A stretch of 64,000 bases of DNA from Hymenolepis diminuta (lineage: Eukaryota > Platyhelminthes > Cestoda > Cyclophyllidea > Hymenolepididae): assembly GCA_900708905.1 (NCBI GenBank), contig CAADRB010000013.1, positions 2,061,787 to 2,125,786 on the forward strand, given 5' to 3'. Below the pieces are notes generated by a model. The model worked only from the letters and a program-made list of their open reading frames with translations, searched no databases and was not told where the DNA came from. Below, piece by piece: positions 26,272 to 40,900 of this stretch. How positions within the stretch are numbered: position 1 is the stretch's first letter; each line of letters opens with the position of its first letter. Position numbers and translations under genes: made by a program.

Positions 26272-28992
26272 AGTTCAGTTAGAAATATCCGGGACCTTTT
26301 AAAAAGAAAGCAGAAGTTGAACTTGCGTAAAGTAAAAAAAATGAAATGTGCGATTACAAATTATCTTAAATAACTTGCAAACCAAAATAACCGACTAATT
26401 TAATAACACGTAAATACTATGCAAGGAATAAATAATCACAATTGTTAGTGTCAAAATATACGCAATCAGTACGAGCATGTAACTGACCAAAACAAGAATG
26501 CGGAAACAAAAATTCCACAACTCCGTTATCTGACCCTTAACTAACATTTAGTAGACAGTAAAAACAAAAAGTGTTTAAATAAAGTTTTGAATATTTCTTT
26601 AAATAAAATTCATTATAGTAAATAATAAAAGACATAAAGTTTAAGTACAAGGAATATTAATTTTAAATTATGAACATTAACTGTCCAAAATTGTTAGAAT
26701 ATTCAAAATCACTAAGCGCGAATAATCTTGCCGATTTCAAATATTAAATGGTGCAGAATGCAATTAAAGACGGGTTTAAAACCTTTTTTCGTTTAGGTTA
26801 ATTATTAAGGCAACTTAACTGAATACTCATTTGGCGGCGACAAGAAATCGAGAACAATTCTGGAAAATGTTCAGTGCGAAATAACTGCCTGCTTCAAAAT
26901 TCATAATTATCTATTATTCATCAGATGGGTAAAGTTTGTTAATGCTGTTTAGATTTCATTTAAAACAATGTTCTTGTACATGTCTTTCTGCTGAATATTC
27001 CTGATGTCTGAGTGTTCGAATTTTGTAATTTTTAATTTTAGGAGTTCACTTATGTTTATTTGTGTTTTCTAATTTCCACTCCTCGAATGGATGCATAACA
27101 TTTTAATTTGATGTTAGATAAATTATTGTAATTGTAATAACGTTGAAAGATCTATCGAGGCCACATCGGTAGAATAGAAGGAATAGATGGAATAAGTCAA
27201 GTCACCCATGTTGCCAGATCAGTTAGGAGGTGGCAAGCAAGCCGCCCCAATTTATTAATGAATAAATTATGTTTATATACAAAACATTTCTTCCTTCGAC
27301 GTCAGTCATGTCTCGTTGTCGGTGTCCCGATGTGATGACCGACATCTGTGTTGATAGACATCTGCTGGCTATAGCAGTAATCAATACATTTCCTACAATA
27401 TTCTTCGTAAAAATTGGCGTTAGATTTATTCTTTCTTTAAAATTTATTTTATATTTCAAGAAATGAAATCCCTTTTTTATAGAGATTTGTCTTGTTTTAT
27501 AGAGATTCGCTTCTAGTTTCAGGATTATTACAAGTGCTAACCCAAAATAACAACTACCGAGAGCTTTTAGTTGTTTTTTGACACTTCCGTAGCTTTCTAC
27601 TTCCCTTTTATTCAAATTAATTTTCAAGAAGGTAATGCTCTGACTCAACTTGTCTGGAACCGCAATGTCCTACAATTTCCCCGTATATATGTTCCCACTT
27701 CGGTTTCTTTTGTCCGACATTTCTCTGATGGCATGTCTCTGCCCAGTCTAATTACTTGATCTGTGTGCTTGCCTACGTAAAAACTTTTACTGAATCATCC
27801 GTGTATGATTACATGTTCTTTGTGATTTTTATGATTAAAACTAGCACTTTATCGTACAGGTCGTTGAGAGCACACAATAAAGTTTACTTCCAATTGGGAT
27901 TCAACAACAAAATTATTACCACATTCTTTCCAAATGCATAAGCACAAACTTAGATTTTTCTAATTTGGCAAAGAAATTTTCTATAACTTTTTAACACTGA
28001 TTACCTATTTAGCCCTTAATGCCCCTCATTATTGTTTAAGATTTTCCCTGTAGAGTTAGATTATGATGTGATTTGGTTGAAATAGTTAAATAAATATATC
28101 TTTGCCAACTAACAGAAGGATAACTATGAATCGGTGCCTGCATTTGGTATAGCTATTTGTGCCAAGACTGATCAGTGGACATATACCGATGAAGTTATTT
28201 ATATTTCATTTTGAATGCACTATTCTCAAGATTTACGGATGCTTTCAATATTACCTAACTGGGTTGATTATGCGAACTAAGTAAATAGCACGATGAGTAT
28301 AGTGAATGATAGATCAAACTGCTCAAATGGACAAAACGAAAAGTTAATTACAGAGAGCGAATTAAAACTAATAGATGAAGATCGGGGAATAAAAATGTTG
28401 ACTTGAAAAATAAAAGATATGACGTTCCATTACGATTGAATTCCAAATTCAACAAATTTTATACCCATCCTACTGTATGCAAAATAATGAAAAACTATAT
28501 AACTGCAGGGTAGAAAATATTTCACATTAAACTGCCTGATTCTTGAAAAAATAAACATTTGTTGTTGAAATTGGCTTGCTTTCCTGTAGATTAGGCATAT
28601 GAATCGAAAGATATCGATTTATATGAGATGAAGCGTACACAAATGGACACTGAGTTTCTTAGATATAATTCTAAAATGGTTAAGAAGTTTAATAGAAAGA
28701 ATATTGCGTAATGAATACATGTAAGACTATTGAACCTATTGTGAAGGTGAAGCTTTTTTTGTTAAGAAAGAAAGTATAATCGTTCGACTGATTGCTTACA
28801 AGTTACTTCTAAATATTCATGCAAAATACATAAATAAGTGCCATGAAACTCAGGAAGAAATTATAAATGAAAGAAATAATTTTAACCCGAAACAAAAATT
28901 TGTCTATACTAACTGAAATGAGTCTCTCGCCACTGTATTTTGTGTTTATGTCTGTTCTCGTAAATCTGCACAATTCATATTAATATCTGAAG
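26272..28992. promoter_or_regulatory. Divergent intergenic region between the PP2C-like and AP-2 alpha genes
   Basis: The two flanking genes start head to head, 2.7 kb apart, so this span must hold both promoters and 5' UTRs. I see no convincing TATA box or CpG-rich core. A dispersed repeat occupies about 27125-27375. The 141-codon minus-strand frame at 27223-27648 overlaps the repeat and has no recognisable similarity, so it is not called as a gene. Confidence 0.45.
27125..27375 (+). repeat. Dispersed repeat R, copy 1
   Basis: Recognised by comparison with about 46.6, 46.9 and 55.1 kb. Shared blocks, in the same order, are a gccagatcagttaggaggtggcaagc-like core, an AT-rich spacer with attaat, then tacaaaacatttctt and cgtcagtcatgtctcgttg followed by gtgatga. 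Copies are diverged, so this is an old family. Its class is not known; an LTR fragment or a TRIM-type element as reported in taeniid tapeworms is one possibility. Confidence 0.65.
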
Positions 28993-31900
28993 ATGCCGGC
29001 GCCTAAGGGAGATTCGATGCGAGGGTTATCAGTTTTTATTACAGACATTAGAAATTGTAAAAGCAAAGAAGCCGAAATAAAGCGGATTAATAAAGAGCTT
29101 GCTAATATTCGGTCGAAATTTAAAGGTTTGGAGTTTGATACGATTTATTATGATTATTTGTAACTATTGCATTGTTGCATTTTCTAACTATTTTAGTTCC
29201 TGATTTCTTATTTTATGTTTTTTTAAGTCAGAATAATATTTTTAGCCTGTACCAACCTTGTACAATCAATAATTTCATCAATTCCTTCTAGGTGATAAGA
29301 TGCTTGATGGCTATCACAAAAAGAAATATGTGTGCAAACTTCTTTTCATATTTCTCCTTGGTCATGACATTGATTTTGGATACACTGAGGCCGTAAACCT
29401 TCTTTGTTCCAATCGCTATACAGAGAAACAGATAGTATGTTTAGTGATAACTAGTAATCATTTTGCAGGGTTATCTATTCATATCTGTCCTCCTAAACGA
29501 TACGCACCCTCTGATGAACCTTGTCATCAGCCGTATTCGTGACGACATGTCCAGCCGCAATGCAGCCTTTGTTAACCTTGCTCTTCAATGCGTGGCCAAC
29601 ATTGGCAATCGAGAAATGGCCGAACAGTTTGGATCAGAAATCCCTAAACTTCTTGTCTCTAGGTTTATTGCTTTAGCTACCTTAATCGATTCTTTTTAGT
29701 GAGACATCAGATTCAATCAAACAAAATGCCGCTCTTTGTCTTTTACGTCTACTCCGTGTTGCTCCGGACCAAATGACTGATCTCGATTGGATCTCCCGGG
29801 CAATTCATCTTCTTAACGATCCCCATTTGGTGAGTATATATACTCCATCGTATTTTTTTTTCTCATGATAATTAATTGTTATTGATCTCTCGCTGAAATT
29901 TTAGGGTGTCGTGACCTCTGCTGTCAGTCTAATTGAAGAGTTAATTAAGAGGAATCCAGAGGAATGCAAGAGCTGTGTCCCTCTTGCGGTTGCTCGCTTA
30001 AGTAGAGTGAGTTTTGCCTTCAAATATGGATAATTTAATAAATTCTTGTTCTGTTTTGATCACGTTATTTTATCTCCAGTTGATAACATCGTCGTATACG
30101 GATCTGCAAGACTATACATACTACTTCGTAACTGCACCATGGTTGTCGGTTAAGCTCCTTCGACTTTTGCAGAACTATCCTCCTCCAGGTATGATTTTTG
30201 AAATTTTTGTTTTACTTTAATTTCCAAGGTTTATTTATGTTTAACGTTTCGAAATTCATGCATATCACGGTCCATAATTTTCGATGAAATGATTATCGAG
30301 TTTATGCTTTGCCTTTAATCTTTATGGGTTGTATTTGCTAGTGATTGTCATTTTAATACTGTTCTCTTCATCTTGCACCGGCAATTAAGTTGCTTATAGA
30401 TGAAGTTTCATGATAAGTATTTTTGTTTTATATCGATTTAATGAAATGAAGGTGGATAGAGTTCTTCATTACACAAAAAACTTCTATGTAGAGTTGAATT
30501 TCCCGAATGCCTTTTAGATTATTATTTTTAAGTCCTTTAAATTGAAAGGAACTAGTACCATAGTTACTATTTGGACAGGGAGTTGAATGTTTTCTGCATG
30601 AAATTTACCGAGGAAAGAAGTCGATTGCAGAATTAGTAATTTAGGAGGTTGTAACCAACGATTTATACATTGCTTAAGTTACAATCGGCCCCCCTTGACT
30701 GATTCCCATACCCATCATATTAATTGGTTTTGTTTGGAAGTAGTTTGGTTTGGCACCTTGTTGTATTCATTAGGTAATTACTAATGTGATTGATTTGAAC
30801 TTTTCTCCATTCGAGTAATATGCCGGGATTAAAGTGGGAAAACTTTTTCTCCCTTAATTTGGGAAGAATGAAGGTACTTTATTGAGGCCTTCCTATTTTG
30901 CCAATTCGTAACTGGCCATTAATTATTAGGACAGGCGTACCAAATACCTGCAGAGGACGTCACTGTCAGTTAATTGTTCGTGTATTTGTGTAGAAGGGGA
31001 ATATTTTCACCGGTTACTTCTTTAAGGATTTCCTCTGTTAAGGAGATACTCACAATATAGCCGAACAGATTTCAGGATTGAGGGCTATTTTTTATTGGAG
31101 AAGTTGGGCCGGTCAATGTTCATTGATTTTGTAGAAATAAACGTCTATTGGAAATATTGATTATTCAACCTCAAACCAGAGTCTTCCCGTCCTTTCGGTC
31201 AATTCACACACTTAGTGCCTGTTTAGGTAAGCATTCGTGTGGCTGTATCTGACATGTAAACATTGGCATCTTGGCACTACAATCGTCAATATTATACGAT
31301 GCAGCTTAAGAGGTAGGTCTTCGTTGAAGGAAATTGCACCGGTTTAAATAGGTTCCAAATACTTTAAAGGGTGAGTGCCTACAGTCGTCTTGAGAGGAGG
31401 AGTGACATCTTGGTGTCTACTGAGAAATTTAAATTAAATTGGCCCTCTCTTGATAACTTATCCTATGTGACTATGCATACCTTTTATTGAATCTGAACTA
31501 ATGAGTGTTGAACTTTTGGACTTTTGTTTGCTACCATGCTCCTATCGTCGATAATGCAATATGTAATAATGAATATTCACATATCGAGAATTTGTCATAT
31601 GCATTTGAACTACCAAGATTTAGACATCATTTATGCATCAGGCGTCCGTTGTTGTAGTTAATATGGGCCTTAGTACTAAGTGTCTTTTGAAATATTGTTA
31701 GACTATTCCCTGATAAGAAGGAAGGAGACATCCTTTTGACTTCAAGATTATTTATTGATTGAAATTTGCTATTATTAATATACTTGTACATCATAATTAG
31801 GTGGAGGTTACGATCCAATCATTGATGTGGATTACCTTCTATGTGGGATTCGACCGAATATTATTGATTGACTGACGTGGGCCATTTTAATGGAAGTGAA

Positions 31901-34900
31901 ATATATAGCTTCTGTTCAAGACAGGGCATTTGTGATTTGGCGATGATATATTCACGTTCAATGAATGTTAACTCTGACCTCTCATCTACTCTAAGATGAT
32001 GGGTTTGATAAGCTCAAAATAATAATAATTCCAAAGCCCACTTAAGAGGATGCTTTCAGACGATCATTTCAAGTTAGCGCTGGCATTATTGAATGTCCCT
32101 GGTGTGTGAAACTGGAATTCTCCCACTCCCTGTATAGCTGGACTTAACCGGTGCCGTTTCCCTTTCTGCACTTTGGGTGTGCACTGATGGATGTTGAGGA
32201 TCTGATTTTGCGGATGAGCACATCAATCATTGTGCCACCAGCGCACATGCACAAAATTAATAAATTTTGCTTTGTAAATAATATATTTAGATTAATATGA
32301 TCATTTAAAATTGCACGGTAGGGATTATAACACATTAGAGGGCAGGTTTGACAGAACATGCGGCGTTAAGTTTTAAAGTATTCATTTGTCTGTAAAATTG
32401 AGCCAGTAATTGGCTTTCCTTCGTCATTAAAGTCTTCTTATGTCCAGAAAGCTGAAGCGGTTGATTTAGATGGTAGCTTGGTTTAAACTCCTCTATGTAG
32501 GGAATTAACCTAAGTAGATAGTTTTTCAGATTTTAAAAATTACATATTTTATACAAACGGAATATCTGATAGTAGCAGAAAGTAAAAGAAAATACATAAA
32601 TTTAGGATATTGATCTACTATGTCGCTTTTATTTACAGAAAACACGACGATTCGCTGTCGCTTGACCGATTGTTTGGATACCATTCTAAAGAAGGTCCAG
32701 GAACCGCCCAAGTCAAAGAAGGTTCAGCACCCGAATGCCAAGAATGCCGTTCTTTTTGAAGCAATCAATCTCATCATTCACATGGACTGCGATCGCAAGT
32801 TGCTCGTTCGTGCCTGTAATCAACTTGGTCAGTTCCTTCAACACAAGGAAACTAATCTCCGCTACTTGGCCCTGGAATCACTCTGCCTTCTTGCAACGAG
32901 TGAATTCAGTCACGAGGCAGTAAAGAAGCACCAAGAGACTATTGTCAATTCTCTCAAGGTGAGCTATCACTTTACCCTAACGTGCGGTAGATAAATTGTA
33001 AATGTTCAAAATAAGATTACCGTATTGTGTCTTAAAGTGAGTTTAATTTGCGCATTTATTAAATGAAGAAAGTATGTATTCTTGAAGGGACGGTCCTGAT
33101 TGATTCTATATAACATTTAAACGCAGCGTTACATTGTTGCAGGATAGATTACTTCAGTCCTATCTGAAGTGTATGCAGTTCATGTGCTGAGTAAAATTCT
33201 CAAAACCTGTAACTTTCAATCTGCCATCATGGATAAAGTGATCATGGCGCTGACGTACTTGGAAATTGCACTAACTTATACATTTGTCGTCTCCTTGTGT
33301 CTCTTCTTCCCATTTACGAATCATTTAGAGCGAGTATATAGCAGCCTGTTGAAATACATGTTTGAGCTTTATTCCTCTTTAAAATGGAGAGGAAGGTTGA
33401 TATAATGTAGTTATTTATGTGTACCTGTCCGAATCAGTCGAAATCACTTGGTGGTGAAGCCATCCCCATTTATTTGAATAAACGCCACTTATATCAATAG
33501 GTGGTCTCCACATTGAGGTTGATTGCTAAAGAGAAGTTGACTCTTAGATGGATCCTTAATATGTTACTTTTAATGTTACTTTTCCATAGATACTTATTCA
33601 ACAAGACTAATTTCTATTCTCCTTTAAAGAATCTGAAGTAACGTGTGCTGTAAAATATCCCCATAATATTAAGATGCCTATGCCTTTAATGAAGTCATAG
33701 TAAGTGTGCTGTTTTTTTTTGCTATAATTCTAATTCTTTGATAGTGTTTTCCTTCCTTTTGTGTGTTCGAAAGGATTCTTTTTACTTATCCCTTTTAGGA
33801 GCAGCAAGAAAACAGCTGAAGTCTGAATTTTGTTTAAGTTTGAAGTACGTTTGTAGCTTTCCACCCAAACTCTTCTGATGATATGAATGCACTTTACTCC
33901 ATTTAATATATTTCTAATTAAAAGGATATGTGTTTATTATGGATAATGTTGGTTTTGCCCATGTGTAATGTTGCATTGGTCAATGAAAGCATTGTCAGAA
34001 TTTGCCCTTAGTATGATGCCTCTTTCACGTGTATCATATTTTCACATACCTCAGTGTATTTTTGTGTATATTAACAGCGCCTTCCCATACTATTGGCACC
34101 AGAATGGTTAACTGTTGCTTGCTGTTTAATGCATCCTGCTTTTCGGACCTGGCACTGATATAGGGCCTTTAGGAAAATGTGCAAATGTCTGCGCTTTTAG
34201 TTAGAAGAAAAAGAGGAATGAGAATAACAGCATTGAATAATGAGGCCCGTTCGATTTAGATTGCTCTATTCTATTCTGCTATCTTCTTTAATGATAACAT
34301 CTCATTGATCCTAAACTGGAGAACTCCATCAGATGTGAAATTTTGTGAAGTTTGAGTTTTGCTAGGATCAGTTGTATAATTGATGCTCATTAATTGATTC
34401 CATTATACTATTTTCAACCTTTCGATAAATCAGTTCCAAATATGTTCATTTAAACAGTGAAGTACACAAACAACCAGGCTCTCCGATAAGGTCGGTAATA
34501 AATTAAGATAAGAAATATGAAAGAATTTCCCTTCGAATTAAATTTTAAGAAATTAAGTGGTCAGTAAGTTGTTGACAATGTGGATATGGATTCGCTCAGA
34601 AACTCGGGGGGTAAATCATGTTTAAAAATCGGTAATATTAAAAAATAAAGTGGTGAAAGCTATGTCCATTAAGCAAATATTGTTTATTCTATATCCATTG
34701 AAGTAAAACTTTTTAATGTCATGACTGTTCTCGGCTTCTACTGCGTTCTCTTCCCCTCCCCGTGCTCAAATTATTCTCTTTGATTTAAAATAGTAATATA
34801 TTTTATCTCAAAATGTTATGAAATTAATTACTGTTCTCCCATTCTCGTAATGAGTAATGAGGTTTCCTTGCTGCTATGTTACAAATTGCGGTAATATTGC

Positions 34901-37900
34901 ACGTAGCTAATCAATATCATGACACAATTCAAATATAAACAGGCATACTTTCTTAATAAGGTAAACGAAATGTCTTCGCTTAGTTGTGTCACGATAAATA
35001 TTGGCAATGCTCAGTAGGAGCTAGTACTCGCTAAGATCTGACTATTGCTTGTATCTTTGTTTCATATAGACGGAGCGTGATGTTTCAGTTCGTCAACGAG
35101 CGGCTGATCTCCTCTACGCCATGTGTGATCGTTCAAACGCCCAGGCTATAGTCGGAGAGATGCTCTCATATCTCGAAACTGCCGATTACTCCATTCGTGA
35201 AGAAATGGTTCTTAAGGTGGCCATTTTAGCTGAGAAATATGCCACAGATTACTCCTGGTATGTGGACACCATTCTCATGCTCATTCGTGTTGCTGGTGAC
35301 TATGTGAGTGATGAGGTCTGGCATCGGGTTGTTCAAATTGTTGTCAATCGGGAAGATGTCCAATCGTATGCTGCGAAAACTGTCTTTGATGTAAGTCAAC
35401 TGTTCACTATTCATTTTGGAAAGCTCTGTTTGGTTATCAGTATATTTACCGGAAGTGTCCGCTATTTGCTTCATTTACATGCTAATTATAACGACTTTAA
35501 TTGGAGATCTTTCCTCATTTGGTCTCATATTCGGAGTTTATCAAAAAACTTTTAAGTCTCGCTCCTAATCTTAAATCTAACGTTTGCCAAATCGAATGAA
35601 CTGCTTTCTCTCCTTTAATCAAATACATCTGCAAATTTAAATGCAATTCAAGAGCTTTATTTTTCTCAATGCTTCGTAAAATTGACATTTTATTTCATTG
35701 CACATTGAAAGGTAATAGTTGTAGATGGCTTCTACGCGTGGTTAAATTAGTTTAAGTTAATGTTCAAGGATTTGGTCTAAATCGAAGTTCAAACCTCTTT
35801 AACGTGTTCAATTCAAATTTTAATGGGCAGATCTAATCCAAACTTGTCATCGCTTTTCTCTCTTTAAAGTCAAATCCTATCTTCTGCACTTAGTGAACCA
35901 TGGGCTGAACGAGACTTTGCTTTATCATCCTTGGTAGTCTTTGCGCATTTATTATTGTGCTTTTTTCGCCTACACGTTCGTTCTCTCTGTTTCAACTGGA
36001 TTCGTGTGACCGGAAAGTTCTCACATCTTCAGATGGCAATAAGATTACACCCTTGTTTCACACTCTACTTTCTCTGTTCGGTAAAGCGTTTTTTCGATAT
36101 TCACTAAGGAGCCGTAAAGATAGAGCGCTATTAATACACTTTCTGTGGATTTGGATTTATTTGCAAAAATTGTAATATTTTGTGTTTTGAATGAAGTTAT
36201 TTGTATATTTTCCCCTGAAAGCCTAAAAAGGTCGGCAGTGATTGCAGAGTGAAGTACTTAAATACAGAACAATTACTGTCTGATTTTCCGATCGTTTTTT
36301 CCTTTAACTAGGCTCTTACGGCTCCAGCTTGCCATGAAAATATGGTTAAAGTTGGCGGTTACATTCTCGGGGAATTCGGAAATCTTATCGCCGGTGACGC
36401 TCGTTCTTCGTAAGTTCAATTTTATTCATTCTATGCACATCTTACATTATGTTTTTTATCTGTAATCCAAACCTCATATTTGGGAGGAAAAGATCATGAA
36501 ACACCTATCTTTGTCATGACCTATTCTACAGACCAATATCGACAAAACTACATGTTAACCTTCCAGTCCAGTCAATGGATGTTTGATGAAAACTCATCAA
36601 AGTTGTTGCATTTGATTATCAACGAATGGAAATTTACCTGTGTATCAGGTTTGAAGAAATAATGATATTCCATTCCGATACTGACAAAGGTATTGAGAAG
36701 CAAAATACACTTCGGTCGTTTTTTATTTGAGATTTAGCACGTCAAATTTGGTGAGAGAATGCCCAATTAATGAGCCGTAAAGTCTTCTTATGGAAAAGCC
36801 ACAAGACTTTCAAGAAGTTAATAGCATCTGCCAAATTTCAAATGTCTTTGCAAAAGGAAGTGTAGCTCACCCCAATCGAAATTGGGCAAGATTTCCTACC
36901 TGCTAAATGTAGACATTAACAAATGCTTTAGAATGGATTTCCTTTTTTGCGAACTAAATATTCGTTTCCAGATTGACAATGGTGAATGTAGTCTAAACAA
37001 GGCCGTTAGCTATTGCATCCATTTTAGTAAAATGGAGGATAATATCCACTTTTTACGAAAAGTTATAATCTATTATTATGCTTTATATTATTGTTTTGAT
37101 AGCTTAAATTTAGCAAGTATGATTAGTTGAAATTCTAAATCCGTGTGATTGATTTGACTCCTGCTGCACCCTAATGCCTTGACAAATTTATATCCTTCCG
37201 CGTAGACCGAAAATCCAGTTCGAGCTGATTCATAGCAAGTATCACCTCTGTACTCCAGTCACACGTCAACTTCTTCTCTCTACCTATGTCAAATTCATTA
37301 ATCTCTTCCCCGAGTTGAAGAAAACCATCGTTGAAGTGCTCACACAGGATAACAATTATCGGAGTTCCAACGTTGAAATCCAACAGCGCTCTGTAGAGTA
37401 CCTTGCCCTGTCAAAGGTCGTTACTGAAGATATTCTCGTAAGTATGCTCACTCAAATCCTGCTGCCCTTCATTTGGTAAAATAGCAACTTGGATGTATGT
37501 GGAATGTGAAAATGACGCTAGTTTTTACCTGCTTAAAAGATCTCGATTTGATGACTCAAGTGTTTTCCAGAACTTGTCATGATCAGAAGGATAGCGTCAT
37601 ATGCCCCCTAGCAAGGAACCTGAATTAGCCGGACTCAACCGGTACGATCGATTACACACTAGGCGTGTACCGGTGGACATTAAACCCGTCCTCTTGGCTC
37701 TGCATGCGTTAACTGTTGCGCAAATAGCTTCCACTTGAAAACAAGCTAAATTCATTAAGATACCAGTAAAGTCCGTCTTTTATACGATGCTGACAATTAC
37801 TGCATGACAACAATAATGATCATCTTTGATTCAAAATTGTGACATATGGGGAGCTTTTCCAGAACGAAATCTTGCGAACAAGCTTCAACGAAGCACATCA

Positions 37901-40900
37901 GGTTTTTGGTGACAATGAAACAAGAGCAGTTCTCTTACAATCTAATGTACACTGAATATGTATATAAACTATTAATGAAATTTGATTTCTGTGCCAACTC
38001 TTTCAATATTTAGTGCCGTGGGTAATAAAATCCCACACAAAAAATCTCACTTTCCCATGCTGGAAAGTAGAATCTCAGCGAGATTAGAGTTAGAACTATA
38101 AAATGTGGTGTTCCTAATTATATTCGAGGGAAATTTTTCCAAGATAAAAAATACAGTACAGTCTTTTCATTTCTGATTGATTTTAAAAGATGTGTTTTTA
38201 AAATATCGCCTATCTAAATCCTTGGTTCCATATCTATTTTCCAAAAGATTACTGGGAACAATAATCGAAAGTCACATGCCAGCAGCACTCAAAACTGATA
38301 AGAAAATATGACTATGTAAAGCCGAGTAACTAATAACCTTTCTGCAACAAACTCAGATTTCAAACTTTAAAGCTATGAACATCCTCTAATCTAACTAAAA
38401 GTACAATTTATTTATAATATAGGCAACTGTCCTAGAGGAGATGCCACCCTTCCCTGAGCGCGAGTCAAGCATTCTGGCCAAGTTGAAAGCCAAGAAACCC
38501 GAATCGGACATTCTTACTGGTGGTGTTAAACCGAATACCAAGGCGATTGCATCGGCCCCAACGAACGACGTGGAGAAACTCTCACTGGTAAGGGAGAGCT
38601 TTAACGACTTGCGCGCATTTTCACTTGTGGTGGCTAGTTTGAGGCTATTTGCTATACTCTCGTCCCTGCTGTAATCTGATTGGTTAGCGCAGCAGAAGAG
38701 AGAAATTCGTGTGTGTGTGTGTGTATGTATAGGAGAATTTTATCTTTTGGGAGGTTTTTAGTAGAACACGAGGTGGATTAACCCAAGTAGCGAAGTTTTC
38801 TCTTGTTGGTTTTAATCAGGTTAAAGTTGAATTTAATATCTGGCCTACGGATATCGAAAAGTTACGGTTAGAGCTTTTTTTTCTAATCATAAAGAATGCG
38901 CTTAGAACCTTCGATGTCTCAAGGTAACCTCATGAAAAAGACTTCTTAGTTTGTGAAAAAAATTAAGGTGATCATTGAATAAGTGGTTGTCAAAACGACA
39001 ATCTTATTTTTTCAACTCAGAGTGAACACAATCACTTTCCTTCCAGAGTGGCATCAATTCCTTTAGGAATCATACCAATGCCTACTTTTATTGTGCGTAT
39101 TGGTACTTTAATGGAGATCGTTATTCAAGTGCAAAAGTGCTCTTTGAAAGCAAAGGCAGAACATAACTTTCCCCATTTCTAATCAATTGTTCATCGTACG
39201 TTTACACAAACGGTCCCAAAGGTGATCCACTTTTCATTATTTCCTAATCAATTTATATAAACTTATTTGAATTTTTTGTTCGATTTCACTCGCCAGGCAT
39301 ATGGTAAAACAACTGCGCCCTTATCATTAGCATTACTTTGAATTCATTTTCTGAGTTGTCATCTAGTCTTTTTGTCTTACTCACAACCCGCTCTCTTTTC
39401 TCTCTCTTCGCGAGCGAAAATGCCTCGAAAAAGGATATTTTTGCATTTGAAATGACTTCATCAAGAGTTTAAAAGATGAATTGTAGAGAGTGAAATAGTT
39501 CTTAACATACAGTAATTTCCTTTACCTTTGTGTTTTGATTCCGGCCGGCCTTACCTTCTTGATAGTTTTCAATTGCCATTGTCGGTAGGTTCTGTCGGGT
39601 TAGATTTGATTATTGTAGAGCTTACATTTGTGTCTTTCTTTTCAATCAGTAGCTTTTGAAAAATCGTCCAAGTTTTATATGATTTGAAGCTTATTATGCC
39701 AAGAGGAATGCCTCCGTTGAATTATGTTCATTAATTCTATCATCATAAACTAACTCTTCATTTAATCATAATTTTTAATTTCATCGGGTTTTAAGTCAAG
39801 TATTATTACTAGGGGTACTTTTAATTACAAGTAGATACTATATTTGAAAGGGCGTATTAGAGGAAAAACTTCCGGAAAATTTGTTTTGGATTGAGTTAAT
39901 TGAATTCCACTGCGAAATGATAAATAGGTTGTATGAGTCACCCAAGCCAATATAAATAAATAACAAGTTAAGCACTGGGTGTTGATCAGGTTCGGTCATA
40001 TGGCTAAAGAGTTGTGAGATTGCTTTATCTGTTAATCTCCCACTTTCATTTGAATTTTTCATTGTGGTCTTCCTTAACTTAAATTAGACGGCTTCTTTGA
40101 TTTATGCTACTTCTGAATGATCAATTCCTATACGTATGCTTCGATATCTTTCTCATTTCGAAGAAAAATCTTGTAAAATCTTTTTTTCTAAGAGTGGGAG
40201 AAGTTAACAAATCACTGGCCATATATCAACTTCTTTCGATTTTTGCCATATAAGAAGCTGGAGAAGAGACTAGAAAGTGATGGGCAGAATTTATTGAGGA
40301 AAAGATCAGAGACCAAGGGAGGGTAAGACTACGGTTGAGTGAAGATGCGGATGATGTGTAGATGTGTTCTATGTTTCCAGGGGGCAAGTTCAGGCATTCT
40401 GGGCTCAACAAGTGATCACAACACGCACTTATCATTTTTTTCTAACTTCTTTCATTTATAGAATCGTGGAAACAACGGTGCAGCTGAAGCCGACTTGCTT
40501 GGTCTGGGTCTGCCTTCAGCGACTAGTGACAGCACCAAGGCGCTTCCTCCTGCACCAGCCAACAACAATCAAATTCTTGCTGACATTCTCGGTAACGGTG
40601 TAATAGAATCAGCCTCCAGTGCTCTTGTCCAAGCCGCGCCTCAAACTCGCTCAATATCCCTTATCGACCTTGACACAGACTACATTCCGTTAGTTTTATT
40701 TTTTGATTTACTATTTCTTGTACTACCACTGGTAGTTTTGGCGTTTGGTAGGGCAAGACATAAAAATTTCGCACAAAACAGCTTGTGATTCTTCCTTTTT
40801 CAAGTTTCAATTTATTGATGGAAGGGTAGTTCAGGTATGGCACAATCTATGTAACTTTATCTCTGTAGAAATTAATCGTCCCAGTTATTATTTTGTGTGT

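Noticed and set aside
27223..27648. Minus-strand open frame of 141 codons
   Set aside because: It overlaps dispersed repeat R, has no recognisable domain, and its counterpart is not open in the other R copies as far as I can see.
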